DNA of 64,000 bases from Pseudotamlana agarivorans (lineage in GTDB: Bacteria; Bacteroidota; Bacteroidia; Flavobacteriales; Flavobacteriaceae), in NCBI RefSeq assembly GCF_018860245.1, contig NZ_JAHKPD010000003.1, forward strand, positions 1 to 64,000. Direction: 5' to 3'. Of this stretch, positions 26,230 through 34,372 are shown piece after piece. The notes under the pieces were generated by a model. The model ran no database searches and was not told the origin of the DNA. It saw only the letters and a program-made list of their open reading frames with translations. The position numbers and the translations under genes are program-made. Within the stretch, counting starts at the first letter, position 1. Every line of letters begins with the position of its first letter.

Positions 26230-27078
26230 TTGATTATTAAAAGAAAAATAGAAATTGCAGTTATTTCCGATGTCCATTTAGGCACTTACGGTTGCCACGC
26301 CAAGCACTTACTTACCTACCTAAATAGTATTGCACCAAAAAAACTCATCCTTAATGGCGATATTATTGATATTTGGCAATTTAGCAAACGCTACTTCCCT
26401 AAACCGCACCTAAAAGTAATTAAAAAAATCATGTCTATGGCCGCTAACGGCGTTGAAGTGATTTATATTACCGGAAACCACGATGAAATGCTAAGAAAAT
26501 TTAGCAATACGACTATTGGAAACATTTCTATTGTTGATAAATTGGTTTTAGAACTCGACGGAAAAAAAGCTTGGTTTTTTCATGGCGATGTGTTTGATAT
26601 TTCGATTCAAAACGCAAAATGGTTAGCCAAACTCGGTGGTTATGGCTACGACCTGCTCACTTTACTTAACAAATTGGTAAACTGGTACTTGGAAAAATGC
26701 GGAAAAGAACGCTATTCTTTATCTAAAAAGGTTAAAAACGGCGTAAAAGGTGCCATTAAATATATTAATGACTACGAAAAAGTGATTTCTGAAATTGCTA
26801 TTGAAAATGGTTATGATTATGTGATTTGCGGACACATACACCAACCGAAAATGTCATATATAGAAACCAAACTAGGTAATACCACCTATTTAAATTCTGG
26901 CGATTGGGTAGAAAACTTTACCGCTTTAGAATATCAATTTAAACGTTGGAAAATCTATAATTTTAGTCAAGACAAGCTAGCACCCTTTATAGTTCATGAT
27001 GATTTTGCTGAAATGGAAGTCAAAGACCTCATTGCGGCTATTACTATTGTTGGTCAGGATGAAAAGGTAAAATTCTAG
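26230..27078 (+). CDS. LpxH-like metallophosphoesterase (UDP-2,3-diacylglucosamine diphosphatase family)
   Basis: 282 residues of the calcineurin-like phosphoesterase fold. Metal motifs are in order: SDVHLG (13-18), LNGDIIDIW (near 42-50), TGNHDE (near 80) and CGHIHQPKM (about 197-205). The order and length match LpxH-type enzymes that cleave UDP-2,3-diacylglucosamine to lipid X in lipid A synthesis; Bacteroidota carry several paralogues, so the exact substrate is not certain. No ATG exists before the first motif; the start appears to be TTG at 26230. It ends 2 bp from the convergent FAD/Fe-S gene. Confidence 0.85.
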   Translation: MIIKRKIEIAVISDVHLGTYGCHAKHLLTYLNSIAPKKLILNGDIIDIWQFSKRYFPKPHLKVIKKIMSMAANGVEVIYITGNHDEMLRKFSNTTIGNISIVDKLVLELDGKKAWFFHGDVFDISIQNAKWLAKLGGYGYDLLTLLNKLVNWYLEKCGKERYSLSKKVKNGVKGAIKYINDYEKVISEIAIENGYDYVICGHIHQPKMSYIETKLGNTTYLNSGDWVENFTALEYQFKRWKIYNFSQDKLAPFIVHDDFAEMEVKDLIAAITIVGQDEKVKF

Positions 27079-27080
27079 CT

Positions 27081-29993
27081 TTAAATTAACGCTTCTTTTA
27101 ATATGGTAATTGGGTGCTTCGCTTCACGTTGAGCGCCATCTTTAATTTGATGTCTGCAACTGGTGCCGTTTGCAGCGATAATAACATCTGCTGAAGCTTT
27201 TCGAACCGCTGGCAACAAGGTTTGCTCGCCGACTTGCATGCTCAACTCATAATGCTCTTTTTCAAATCCGAAACTCCCCGCCATACCACAACAACCACTA
27301 GGAATTATTGTTGCTTTATAATTTACTGGAAGATTTAATAATTTGAAGGTTGACATTTGATTACTCAAAGCTTTTTGATGACAATGCGAATGAATTTTAA
27401 CTTTTTTAGAATCTGAATTAAATTGTTTTACTGAAATATGACCTTTTTCAAGTTCTTGAAGTAGAAAATCTTCAATGATATAGGTGTTTTGGGCTATATT
27501 TTTTGCTGCTTCAACATCATCAGCTAGCATTAAATATTCATCTTTAAAAGTATAAATTGCTGAAGGTTCTATCCCTAGTAAAGGCGTTTCTTCTGAAATT
27601 AAATCTTTAAACGCAGCAACATTATTGATAGCACATTGTTTTGCTTGATCTAAAAATCCTTTTGAAATGAAAGCGCGCCCCGATTCATCATGTTTTACAA
27701 ATTCAACCTTATAATTTAAGCCTTCTAACAATTGAATAGCATCAACCCCAATTGAAGATTCTAAAAAATTGGTAAACTCATCGACAAATAAATAGACTGT
27801 TTTAATATATTTTTTTGATGATATTTCTACTTTAAGGCTATTAATATGGTGATTTAAACTTTTAGGTGATAATAAAGGCATACTTCTATCTGGCGCAATT
27901 CCTAAAGTCTTTTTTATTAAACTTGACGTGATCTTATTTTCAAAAAAGAAATTGGTTAAACCTGGTAATCGAGAAGCATATTGATTCACTTTATTGTTAT
28001 ATGCAAACAATTTAGTTCGTAAATCTGTTCCGTTTTCCTTTTGATATTGGTATAAAAACTCTGCCTTCATCACTGAAATATCCACCGTACTCGGACATTC
28101 ATTCAAACACGCCTTACAGCTTAAACACAAATCGAGTACCTCTTTTAACTCCTCATGATCGAATGGGTTTTTACCAGTTTCGGTGTTTGTTAAAAACTCA
28201 CGCAAGGCATTGGCACGGGCACGTGTACTGTCTTTTTCATTTCGAGTAGCTCTGTAACTGGGACACATAGTACCGCCCATTTCTGGAGCTTTTCGGCAAT
28301 CGCCACTTCCATTACATTTTTCCGCTTGACGTAAAATACCTTCTGAATGCGAAAAATCTAAAAGGGTTTCAATTTCTGGTTCTTTACGATCGGTTTCGTA
28401 TCGTAAAGCTTCATCCATAGGAAAAGCATCTACTATTTTACCTTGGTTAAAGATATTCTCAGGATCGAAAACGGTTTTAATACGTTTTACAATGTTATAA
28501 TTTTCCTCACCTATTATTAGTGGTATAAACTCCGCACGAACAATGCCATCACCATGTTCACCAGACATAGAGCCTCCATATTTTTTAACCAAATGCGCCA
28601 CATCGGTGGTGATTTTTCGAAATAGCTTAACATCTTCACTAACTTTTAAGTTTAAAACAGGTCGCAAATGCAACTCCCCCGCTCCTGCATGGGCATAATA
28701 AATGGCTTTTTGGTTATAACCATCCATGATGGCCGTGAAATCATTAATATAATTGGCAAAATCAGGTAAAGTCACCGCGGTATCTTCAATACAGGCAGCA
28801 GATTTTGTATCGCCAATAATATTTCCAAGTAATCCTAAGCCTGCTTTTCTAAGTTCAATGGCTTTATCGATATCTTCATCAAAAAGAATGACGTTCGCAT
28901 AACTTAAGCCTTCTTCGTTAAGGGAGTTTACCAAATTATTAGCAGCTTTAAGGACGTCCTCTCGGTTATCAGCTTTAAGCTCGCACATTAAAATGGCTTC
29001 GGGGTCGTCAACAATAAACTGTCGGTTTTCCTGCTGCTTCAAATTGTTTTTAGTGCAGTCTAAAATGGTTTTATCCATCATTTCACACATGTATAAATGA
29101 TGCTTCATACAGGTAGTCACAGCGGTTAACGAATCTTCAATGGACCTGAAATGCGCTGCCACCATAATGCGTTCACTTGGTGGTAAAACATCTAATTTCA
29201 AAGTGATTTCGGTTGTAAAAGCAAGCGTACCTTCACTCCCTGACAGTAATTTGCAGAAGTTGAAAGGTTTGTTAGAAGCTTCAAAAACTTCAGAATCAAT
29301 CAACATATCTAAAGCATAGCCTGTATTTCTTCGGTGTATTTCTGGTTTAGGAAAATTATTGTGTATTTGCTTTTTAACGGATTCACCTGATAATTCCTCA
29401 TAAATAGTTTTATAAATGGTTCCTTCTAAAGATTTTAATGCTTGCTTTTCTTTGAATTCTGCAGTTGTTAATGCTCCAAAAATAGCATCATCTCCATTAC
29501 TTAAAATGGTTTTTAATTCTAAAACCTTATCGCGCGTAACACCAAATTGTATGGAGGTTGTTCCAGATGAATTATTTCCAACCATACCACCAATCATACA
29601 ACGGTTCGAAGTAGATGTATCTGGCGAAAAGAATAATCCGTAAGGTTTTAAAAACAAGTTTAACTCATCTCTTACCACCCCAGGTTGTACCGTTACCGTT
29701 TTTTCTTTTTCATCAACACTTATAATTTTTGTAAAGTGTTTTGAGACATCAACCACGATTCCATCTCCAACACATTGCCCTGCTAATGATGTTCCCGCTG
29801 TTCTAGGAATTAGTGTACTGTTTGTATCCTTTGCAAAAGCTATCAGTTTTTTAATATCATCAGCATTTTTAGGATAAGCGACTGCTTGTGGCAATCGTCT
29901 ATATACAGAAGCATCGGTGGCATAAATGGCTTTAATTAAATCGTCAAAAAATAGTTCTCCGGACAACTCCGTTTTTAAAGTACTTAATGTCAT
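27081..29993 (-). CDS. FAD-binding and Fe-S oxidoreductase, GlcD-GlcF fusion (YdiJ-like)
   Basis: 970 residues. The N-terminal half is an FAD-linked oxidase of the vanillyl-alcohol-oxidase fold (IPRTAGTSLAGQCVGDGIVVD, MVGNNSSGTTSIQFG, GSEGTLAFTTEI, and SGEHGDGIVRAEF near residue 480). The C-terminal half is a GlcF-like iron-sulfur module with CNGSGDCRK, a 4Fe-4S motif CLSCKACLNECP, and a CCG motif SGCCGMAGSFGFE. This matches D-2-hydroxyacid (D-lactate or D-2-hydroxyglutarate) dehydrogenases such as YdiJ; the substrate is inferred. No signal peptide is present, so it is cytoplasmic or peripheral to the membrane. Confidence 0.9.
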   Translation of the reverse strand: MTLSTLKTELSGELFFDDLIKAIYATDASVYRRLPQAVAYPKNADDIKKLIAFAKDTNSTLIPRTAGTSLAGQCVGDGIVVDVSKHFTKIISVDEKEKTVTVQPGVVRDELNLFLKPYGLFFSPDTSTSNRCMIGGMVGNNSSGTTSIQFGVTRDKVLELKTILSNGDDAIFGALTTAEFKEKQALKSLEGTIYKTIYEELSGESVKKQIHNNFPKPEIHRRNTGYALDMLIDSEVFEASNKPFNFCKLLSGSEGTLAFTTEITLKLDVLPPSERIMVAAHFRSIEDSLTAVTTCMKHHLYMCEMMDKTILDCTKNNLKQQENRQFIVDDPEAILMCELKADNREDVLKAANNLVNSLNEEGLSYANVILFDEDIDKAIELRKAGLGLLGNIIGDTKSAACIEDTAVTLPDFANYINDFTAIMDGYNQKAIYYAHAGAGELHLRPVLNLKVSEDVKLFRKITTDVAHLVKKYGGSMSGEHGDGIVRAEFIPLIIGEENYNIVKRIKTVFDPENIFNQGKIVDAFPMDEALRYETDRKEPEIETLLDFSHSEGILRQAEKCNGSGDCRKAPEMGGTMCPSYRATRNEKDSTRARANALREFLTNTETGKNPFDHEELKEVLDLCLSCKACLNECPSTVDISVMKAEFLYQYQKENGTDLRTKLFAYNNKVNQYASRLPGLTNFFFENKITSSLIKKTLGIAPDRSMPLLSPKSLNHHINSLKVEISSKKYIKTVYLFVDEFTNFLESSIGVDAIQLLEGLNYKVEFVKHDESGRAFISKGFLDQAKQCAINNVAAFKDLISEETPLLGIEPSAIYTFKDEYLMLADDVEAAKNIAQNTYIIEDFLLQELEKGHISVKQFNSDSKKVKIHSHCHQKALSNQMSTFKLLNLPVNYKATIIPSGCCGMAGSFGFEKEHYELSMQVGEQTLLPAVRKASADVIIAANGTSCRHQIKDGAQREAKHPITILKEALI

Positions 29994-30121
29994 ATAGATA
30001 TAGAATATAGTGTCGTTACAACGGTAAACCCAAGGTTATAAAGACAAGGAATTACGTATAACAGTTAAGAAATATACTGAAATTAAGTATATTTATCTTA
30101 ATTAATTAAACTTAAGAATTT

Positions 30122-30577
30122 ATGAAAAAATTTACATTATTATTTCTTTTTACCTTCATACTAAGTGTATCAAGTGTATTTGGACAAGCAAGAAAAGAAT
30201 TAAACTTTGGCTTAATTGGTGTCAATTATGAAATCCCTGTACATAAAGACATCACTATAGCTCCTGCTGTAGCCATCGATTTTGATTTAGATTGGATTAA
30301 CCTTGGCGTAAAAGCGAATTACTATTTCGATAGCCTTTTTGAAATCACTGATGAAGCATGGGATGTTTACGGAGGTATTAATGCTGGTTATGCCATTTAC
30401 AACGGCCATGACCACGATCATGATAATGGTCATGACCATGACCACAGCAGTTTTGATGCTGGTTTACAAGTTGGAGGTCGATGGTTCTGGAATGAGAAAT
30501 GGGGTGTATTCGCCGAAATAAGCGGTGGTCACACCATTGGTGCTATGCCTTCAATTGGAGTAACTATGAAATTATAG
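30122..30577 (+). CDS. Small outer-membrane-like protein with a His/Asp-rich loop
   Basis: 151 residues. A signal peptide (about 1-21, SVSSVFG before QA) is followed by alternating strands (LNFGLIGVNYEIPV, VAIDFDLDWINLGVKANYYF) ending in an aromatic-poor GVTMKL, in the style of a small beta-barrel. Residues 95-108 form HDHDHDNGHDHDH, a dense potential metal-binding loop that lies between two strands. The function is unknown; metal handling is inferred from the loop only. It is a single gene with its own A/T-rich leader. Confidence 0.65.
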   Translation: MKKFTLLFLFTFILSVSSVFGQARKELNFGLIGVNYEIPVHKDITIAPAVAIDFDLDWINLGVKANYYFDSLFEITDEAWDVYGGINAGYAIYNGHDHDHDNGHDHDHSSFDAGLQVGGRWFWNEKWGVFAEISGGHTIGAMPSIGVTMKL

Positions 30578-30716
30578 TAGAATTTCATAACTTCAAATGA
30601 AATAATTTGTTGTCTTATAGTTTTCAAATTATAAAAATGCAACTTTAATAACCACATCATATAGTTAAATATTCATATATTTATTTAAAATAACCATAGT
30701 AATAAACACTAAAACA

Positions 30717-31685
30717 ATGAATGCAAACAAATTTTTGATTCTACTTTTAGCCGTAATAACTTTTTCAAGCTGTAAAGATAATAAGGGACAAAACACAGAA
30801 ACAAAAGAAACTACTGAAGTTATTGGAGTAGAATCTACAGAAACAGCAAGTAACCAGGATGTATCTGGAAACTATGTAACAGATGATTACAACAAACGCG
30901 ATGAAGGTTATGATTGGGTAGCTGTAATCATTAATCAAGTTAGTGACCATTCAATTAATGTAAAAGTTAGGTCTAGGGCCGATAAAAAAAGAGGAACTTG
31001 TACTTTTGACACAAAAGCTAACAAAAAAGATGATGCCACATATGCTGCTGATGTTAGCGGAAAAACAGTGCTTTTTACTTTTAAAAATGGAAATCTAAAT
31101 ATTGCAACTGAGAATCCTGCTGATGAAGCCGCACTTTTCTTTTACTGTTCTGGAGGAGCAACCTTTGCTGGTGATTACTCTAAATTAAACGGTGAACTTG
31201 ATGCCTCTCAAATCGATAAAACCTTATATTCAAAAGTATTAATGTTACAGGATGTTGGGTTTAACATTTCTGCTGTTGAAAAAAATGGTGAAACTGAGTT
31301 AACCGTGAACGCTTTTGGTTTAAAGGAAAACCATGGTAATCCGCAAGTTGTTACTTTTAAAGGAAATATTGTTGATGCCCAAGTAGAAGATTTAGACGCT
31401 GATGGTTCTCCTGAACTTGTTGTTTTCACAGAATCTGAAGGTTTTGGTAGTGTTGTTGCATTTTCTACTCTTAATAAGAATTCTATGATTCCGGTATATT
31501 TCCCACCAGTGAGTGAAAATGCTAAAATCAATGAAGGTTATAATGGTCAAGATGAATTTTCTTTAGTTGAAACTACTTTAGGGCAACGTTTTCCTACAGA
31601 TAAAGGCACTAAACAAGTGAGTTACAAGTTGGTAAACGGTGAGGCTGGAAAAAAATTTGAAATGACTAACGTTTCAGAATTCTAA
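30717..31685 (+). CDS. Lipoprotein with PliI-like (I-type lysozyme inhibitor) domain
   Basis: 322 residues. The signal peptide ends at a lipobox (TFSSC, Cys20), so it is a lipoprotein. Residues about 50-155 form a first domain with two cysteines (GTCTF, FYCSGG). The C-terminal part (about 165-322) aligns by eye with PliI, the periplasmic inhibitor of invertebrate lysozyme: VEDLDADGSPELVVFTES, SVVAFS, IPVYFPPVSE, GYNGQDEFSLVETTL, RFP and a closing VSYKLVNGEAGKKF. Inhibition of I-type lysozymes made by marine invertebrates is inferred. A terminator follows. Confidence 0.75.
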   Translation: MNANKFLILLLAVITFSSCKDNKGQNTETKETTEVIGVESTETASNQDVSGNYVTDDYNKRDEGYDWVAVIINQVSDHSINVKVRSRADKKRGTCTFDTKANKKDDATYAADVSGKTVLFTFKNGNLNIATENPADEAALFFYCSGGATFAGDYSKLNGELDASQIDKTLYSKVLMLQDVGFNISAVEKNGETELTVNAFGLKENHGNPQVVTFKGNIVDAQVEDLDADGSPELVVFTESEGFGSVVAFSTLNKNSMIPVYFPPVSENAKINEGYNGQDEFSLVETTLGQRFPTDKGTKQVSYKLVNGEAGKKFEMTNVSEF

Positions 31686-31703
31686 TAAAAAACACTTAAC
31701 ACT

Positions 31704-31736
31704 AAAAAAGCGTCATAATTATGGCGCTTTTTTTAT
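31704..31736 (+). terminator. Rho-independent terminator
   Basis: AAAAAAGCGTCAT (31704-31716) pairs with ATGGCGCTTTTTT (31721-31733) with one G-T pair and an AATT loop, running into a T-tract. It lies 18 bp after the PliI-like gene. Confidence 0.85.
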
Positions 31737-31793
31737 GCGAAAAAGCCATTAAAATTTTATGATTATCTTTATTAAAATTAAAACTTAATCATC

Positions 31794-32165
31794 ATGAAAC
31801 TAGGTGCTTTCTCTATGAGTTTAAACGTAAAAGATCTTAAAGTCTCACAAGTTTTTTATGAAAATTTAGGCTTTGCTATCTTTGCTGGTAATTTAGAAAT
31901 GAATTACCTCATAATGAAAAATGGCAATGCCTTAATAGGCTTATTTCAAGGCATGTTTGAAAATAACATTTTGACCTTTAATCCTGGATGGGATGAAAAT
32001 GCCACCCCTTTAAAAGATTATGATGATGTAAGAAGCATTCAGGACCATTTAAAAAGTAAAAATATCTCGTTAAATAGTGAAGCCGATAATAACACGACTG
32101 GGCCAGCAAATATTATTTTAACCGACCCAGATGGTAATCTTATTTTAATAGACCAACATATTTAG
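31794..32165 (+). CDS. VOC (glyoxalase/bleomycin resistance) family protein
   Basis: 123 residues forming the two beta-alpha-beta-beta-beta modules of the vicinal oxygen chelate fold. Visible features: opening strand KLGAFSMSLNVKDLKVSQVF, YENLGFAIFAG, and closing LTDPDGNLILIDQH. Substrates differ between subfamilies and cannot be assigned. It has its own short leader with TATCTTTA (about 31763-31770), a near -7 box. Confidence 0.85.
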   Translation: MKLGAFSMSLNVKDLKVSQVFYENLGFAIFAGNLEMNYLIMKNGNALIGLFQGMFENNILTFNPGWDENATPLKDYDDVRSIQDHLKSKNISLNSEADNNTTGPANIILTDPDGNLILIDQHI

Positions 32166-32353
32166 CTCGTGGCATATTTTTAAGAGTTTTAGGTACGATT
32201 CTTTAATTATACAACATAGACTTTTCACAAATATTTGGCATTGAAAAAACCGATTTCCTAAAAAAACACTTCAGCCTAAAAAGAACAATAAAAATGATAT
32301 TTCACCTCCTACACGTTAAATGATTTAATTAAATTTACCTAGAATCAAACGTT

Positions 32354-33097
32354 ATGATAATGAAAAAAATTATTGCCCTTTCCTTAACGACATTATGTTT
32401 ACTAGCAAGCTGTAAAGACTCAGGAAAAACAAAATCTAAGGAAGAAAAAAAAACCTCTGAAAAGATCATTCAAACAACCAATTCAGAGAATCAACCAGCT
32501 GAAAACACCCATAAAATTGTTGTTAAGGAAAAAATTTCATCTGGAGGCTATGTATACCTTAATGTCTCAGAAAAAGACGAAACATACTGGATGGCCATAC
32601 CAGATAGAAATATCGAAATTGGTTCTACATATTATTATGAGGGAGGCATGGAGATGAAAAATTTCCAAAGCAAAACATTAAATCGCATTTTTGAACGCGT
32701 CATTTTTTCCGAAGGTATTCGAGAGCATAGTAATGGTGTGAAGCAAGACAAAAAAACACCAATTCAAAAAGGAAAAACAAAGGTCGTTAACATTGAAAAA
32801 GCTCCAAATGGCATTCGAATAGCCGATCTTTTTGAAAACCCTCAAGCTTATTTAAACAAAGAAGTTATTGTTAAAGGGGAAGTTGTAAAAGTAAACAATG
32901 GAATAATGCAGGTTAATTTTGTGCATTTGCAAGATGGTACTACAGGAAATGGCCAATACGATATAACCATAACCACTAACGAGGAATTTAAATTAGGCGA
33001 AATTGTGACAATAAAAGGAAGCGTTATTTTAAATAAAGACTTTGGTGCAGGATATGTTTATGATGTGCTTATAGAAAAAGCGGTTAAAATACTATAA
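32354..33097 (+). CDS. Lipoprotein with OB-fold-like C-terminal domain
   Basis: 247 residues. The signal peptide ends in lipobox LLASC (Cys about 19), then a Lys/Glu-rich linker. A first beta-rich domain (about 55-115: GGYVYLNVSEKDETYWMAIP) is followed by an OB-fold-like domain (about 150-247: LNKEVIVKGEVVKVN, FVHLQDGT, GEIVTIKGSVILN). The same architecture appears in conserved Bacteroidota lipoproteins of unknown role. Start is ATG 32354 or 32360. The 188 bp upstream show no gene. Confidence 0.7.
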   Translation: MIMKKIIALSLTTLCLLASCKDSGKTKSKEEKKTSEKIIQTTNSENQPAENTHKIVVKEKISSGGYVYLNVSEKDETYWMAIPDRNIEIGSTYYYEGGMEMKNFQSKTLNRIFERVIFSEGIREHSNGVKQDKKTPIQKGKTKVVNIEKAPNGIRIADLFENPQAYLNKEVIVKGEVVKVNNGIMQVNFVHLQDGTTGNGQYDITITTNEEFKLGEIVTIKGSVILNKDFGAGYVYDVLIEKAVKIL

Positions 33098-33181
33098 AAC
33101 AGAGGTTTAAAAAGTGCCTAAATACAAGTTAATTTTGTTCCTTAGCCCCTTACTAAAATTGCTCATATTTATTTATTAAAC

Positions 33182-34321
33182 CTATTGGGATATACATTTG
33201 GCTAAAGTATCCTGATAAATAGCTTCATACTTAGGCACAATAGTATGCAAGTCGAATTTTAAAGATTCTATTCTGGCATTTTCCTTAAATGTTTTTAAGC
33301 GTTCTTCATCTTTTAATACATGAATGGCATTTTTAGTCATATCGGCCACATCGCCAACGGCACTTAAATAACCTGATTTTCCGTGAATATTAACTTCTGG
33401 GATTCCTCCAGAATTACTAGAAATTACAGGCACACCCGAAGCCATGGCTTCCAACGCAGCCAAACCAAAACTTTCGGTTTGTGATGGTAAAAGAAATAAA
33501 TCGCTAAAGCATAGAATTTTATCGATTTCGTTACTCTTACCGAAAAACACCACTTTATCGGCAATGCCTAGTTCTCTACACTGCTGTTCTATATTTTCTT
33601 TTTCTGGTCCTTCACCAATAAACATAAGTCTCGCGGGCATTTCCTTCTGTATATTATTAAATACGCTTATGACATCATGCACACGTTTTACGGGCCTTAA
33701 GTTACTTATATGTGTTATAATTTTTTCATTATCCTTGGCCATCATACCACGTTGGCAATCCGGCATACCATGCATTTTATATTTTTCTAAGTCTATAAAA
33801 TTGGGCACCACGTTAATTTCATTCTTTATATCAAATAAACGTAGGGTATCTTCTTTTAGGCTCTGAGAAACTGCTGTAACCGCATCCGATTTATTAATAC
33901 TAAAGGTTACTGCAGGTTTGTAAAAAGGGTGACTCCCAACTAATGTAATATCCGTTCCATGCAAAGTCGTTACAATAGGCACATAAATACCTGCTTCTTG
34001 CAGCATTTTTTTAGCCATATAAGCGGCATAAGCATGAGGAATGGCATAATGTACATGTAGAATTTCTATTTTATGAAGCTTAACCATATCTACCAACTTA
34101 CTCGATAAAGCCAATTCATAGGGCTGATAATGAAATAAAGGATATTCGGGCACGTTAACCTCATGAAAATGTACATTATTACTCAACAGGTCCAAACGTA
34201 CGGGCTGATTATAAGTTATAAAATGAATTTCATGTCCGCGTTTAGACAACTCAATACCTAATTCGGTAGCTACAACACCACTACCACCAAAAGTTGGATA
34301 ACAAACTATACCTATTTTCAT
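33182..34321 (-). CDS. bshA: N-acetyl-alpha-D-glucosaminyl L-malate synthase BshA
   Basis: 379 residues of a GT4 glycosyltransferase. BshA joins UDP-GlcNAc to L-malate in the first step of bacillithiol synthesis, the low-molecular-weight thiol of Bacteroidota and Firmicutes. Signatures: N-terminal GIVCYPTFGGSGVVATELG, HVHYAIPHAYAAYMAKKML, TTLHGTDITLVG, and the donor-binding GLAALEAMASGVPVISSNSGGIPE. Length matches the family. It lies 51 bp downstream of the GH3-beta-lactamase gene on the same strand, so the two may be co-transcribed. Confidence 0.95.
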   Translation of the reverse strand: MKIGIVCYPTFGGSGVVATELGIELSKRGHEIHFITYNQPVRLDLLSNNVHFHEVNVPEYPLFHYQPYELALSSKLVDMVKLHKIEILHVHYAIPHAYAAYMAKKMLQEAGIYVPIVTTLHGTDITLVGSHPFYKPAVTFSINKSDAVTAVSQSLKEDTLRLFDIKNEINVVPNFIDLEKYKMHGMPDCQRGMMAKDNEKIITHISNLRPVKRVHDVISVFNNIQKEMPARLMFIGEGPEKENIEQQCRELGIADKVVFFGKSNEIDKILCFSDLFLLPSQTESFGLAALEAMASGVPVISSNSGGIPEVNIHGKSGYLSAVGDVADMTKNAIHVLKDEERLKTFKENARIESLKFDLHTIVPKYEAIYQDTLAKCISQ

Positions 34322-34372
34322 GTTTTCAATTTTTAACCATTCACCATGTGGTTGTGCCTAAATTTTTAAGTA

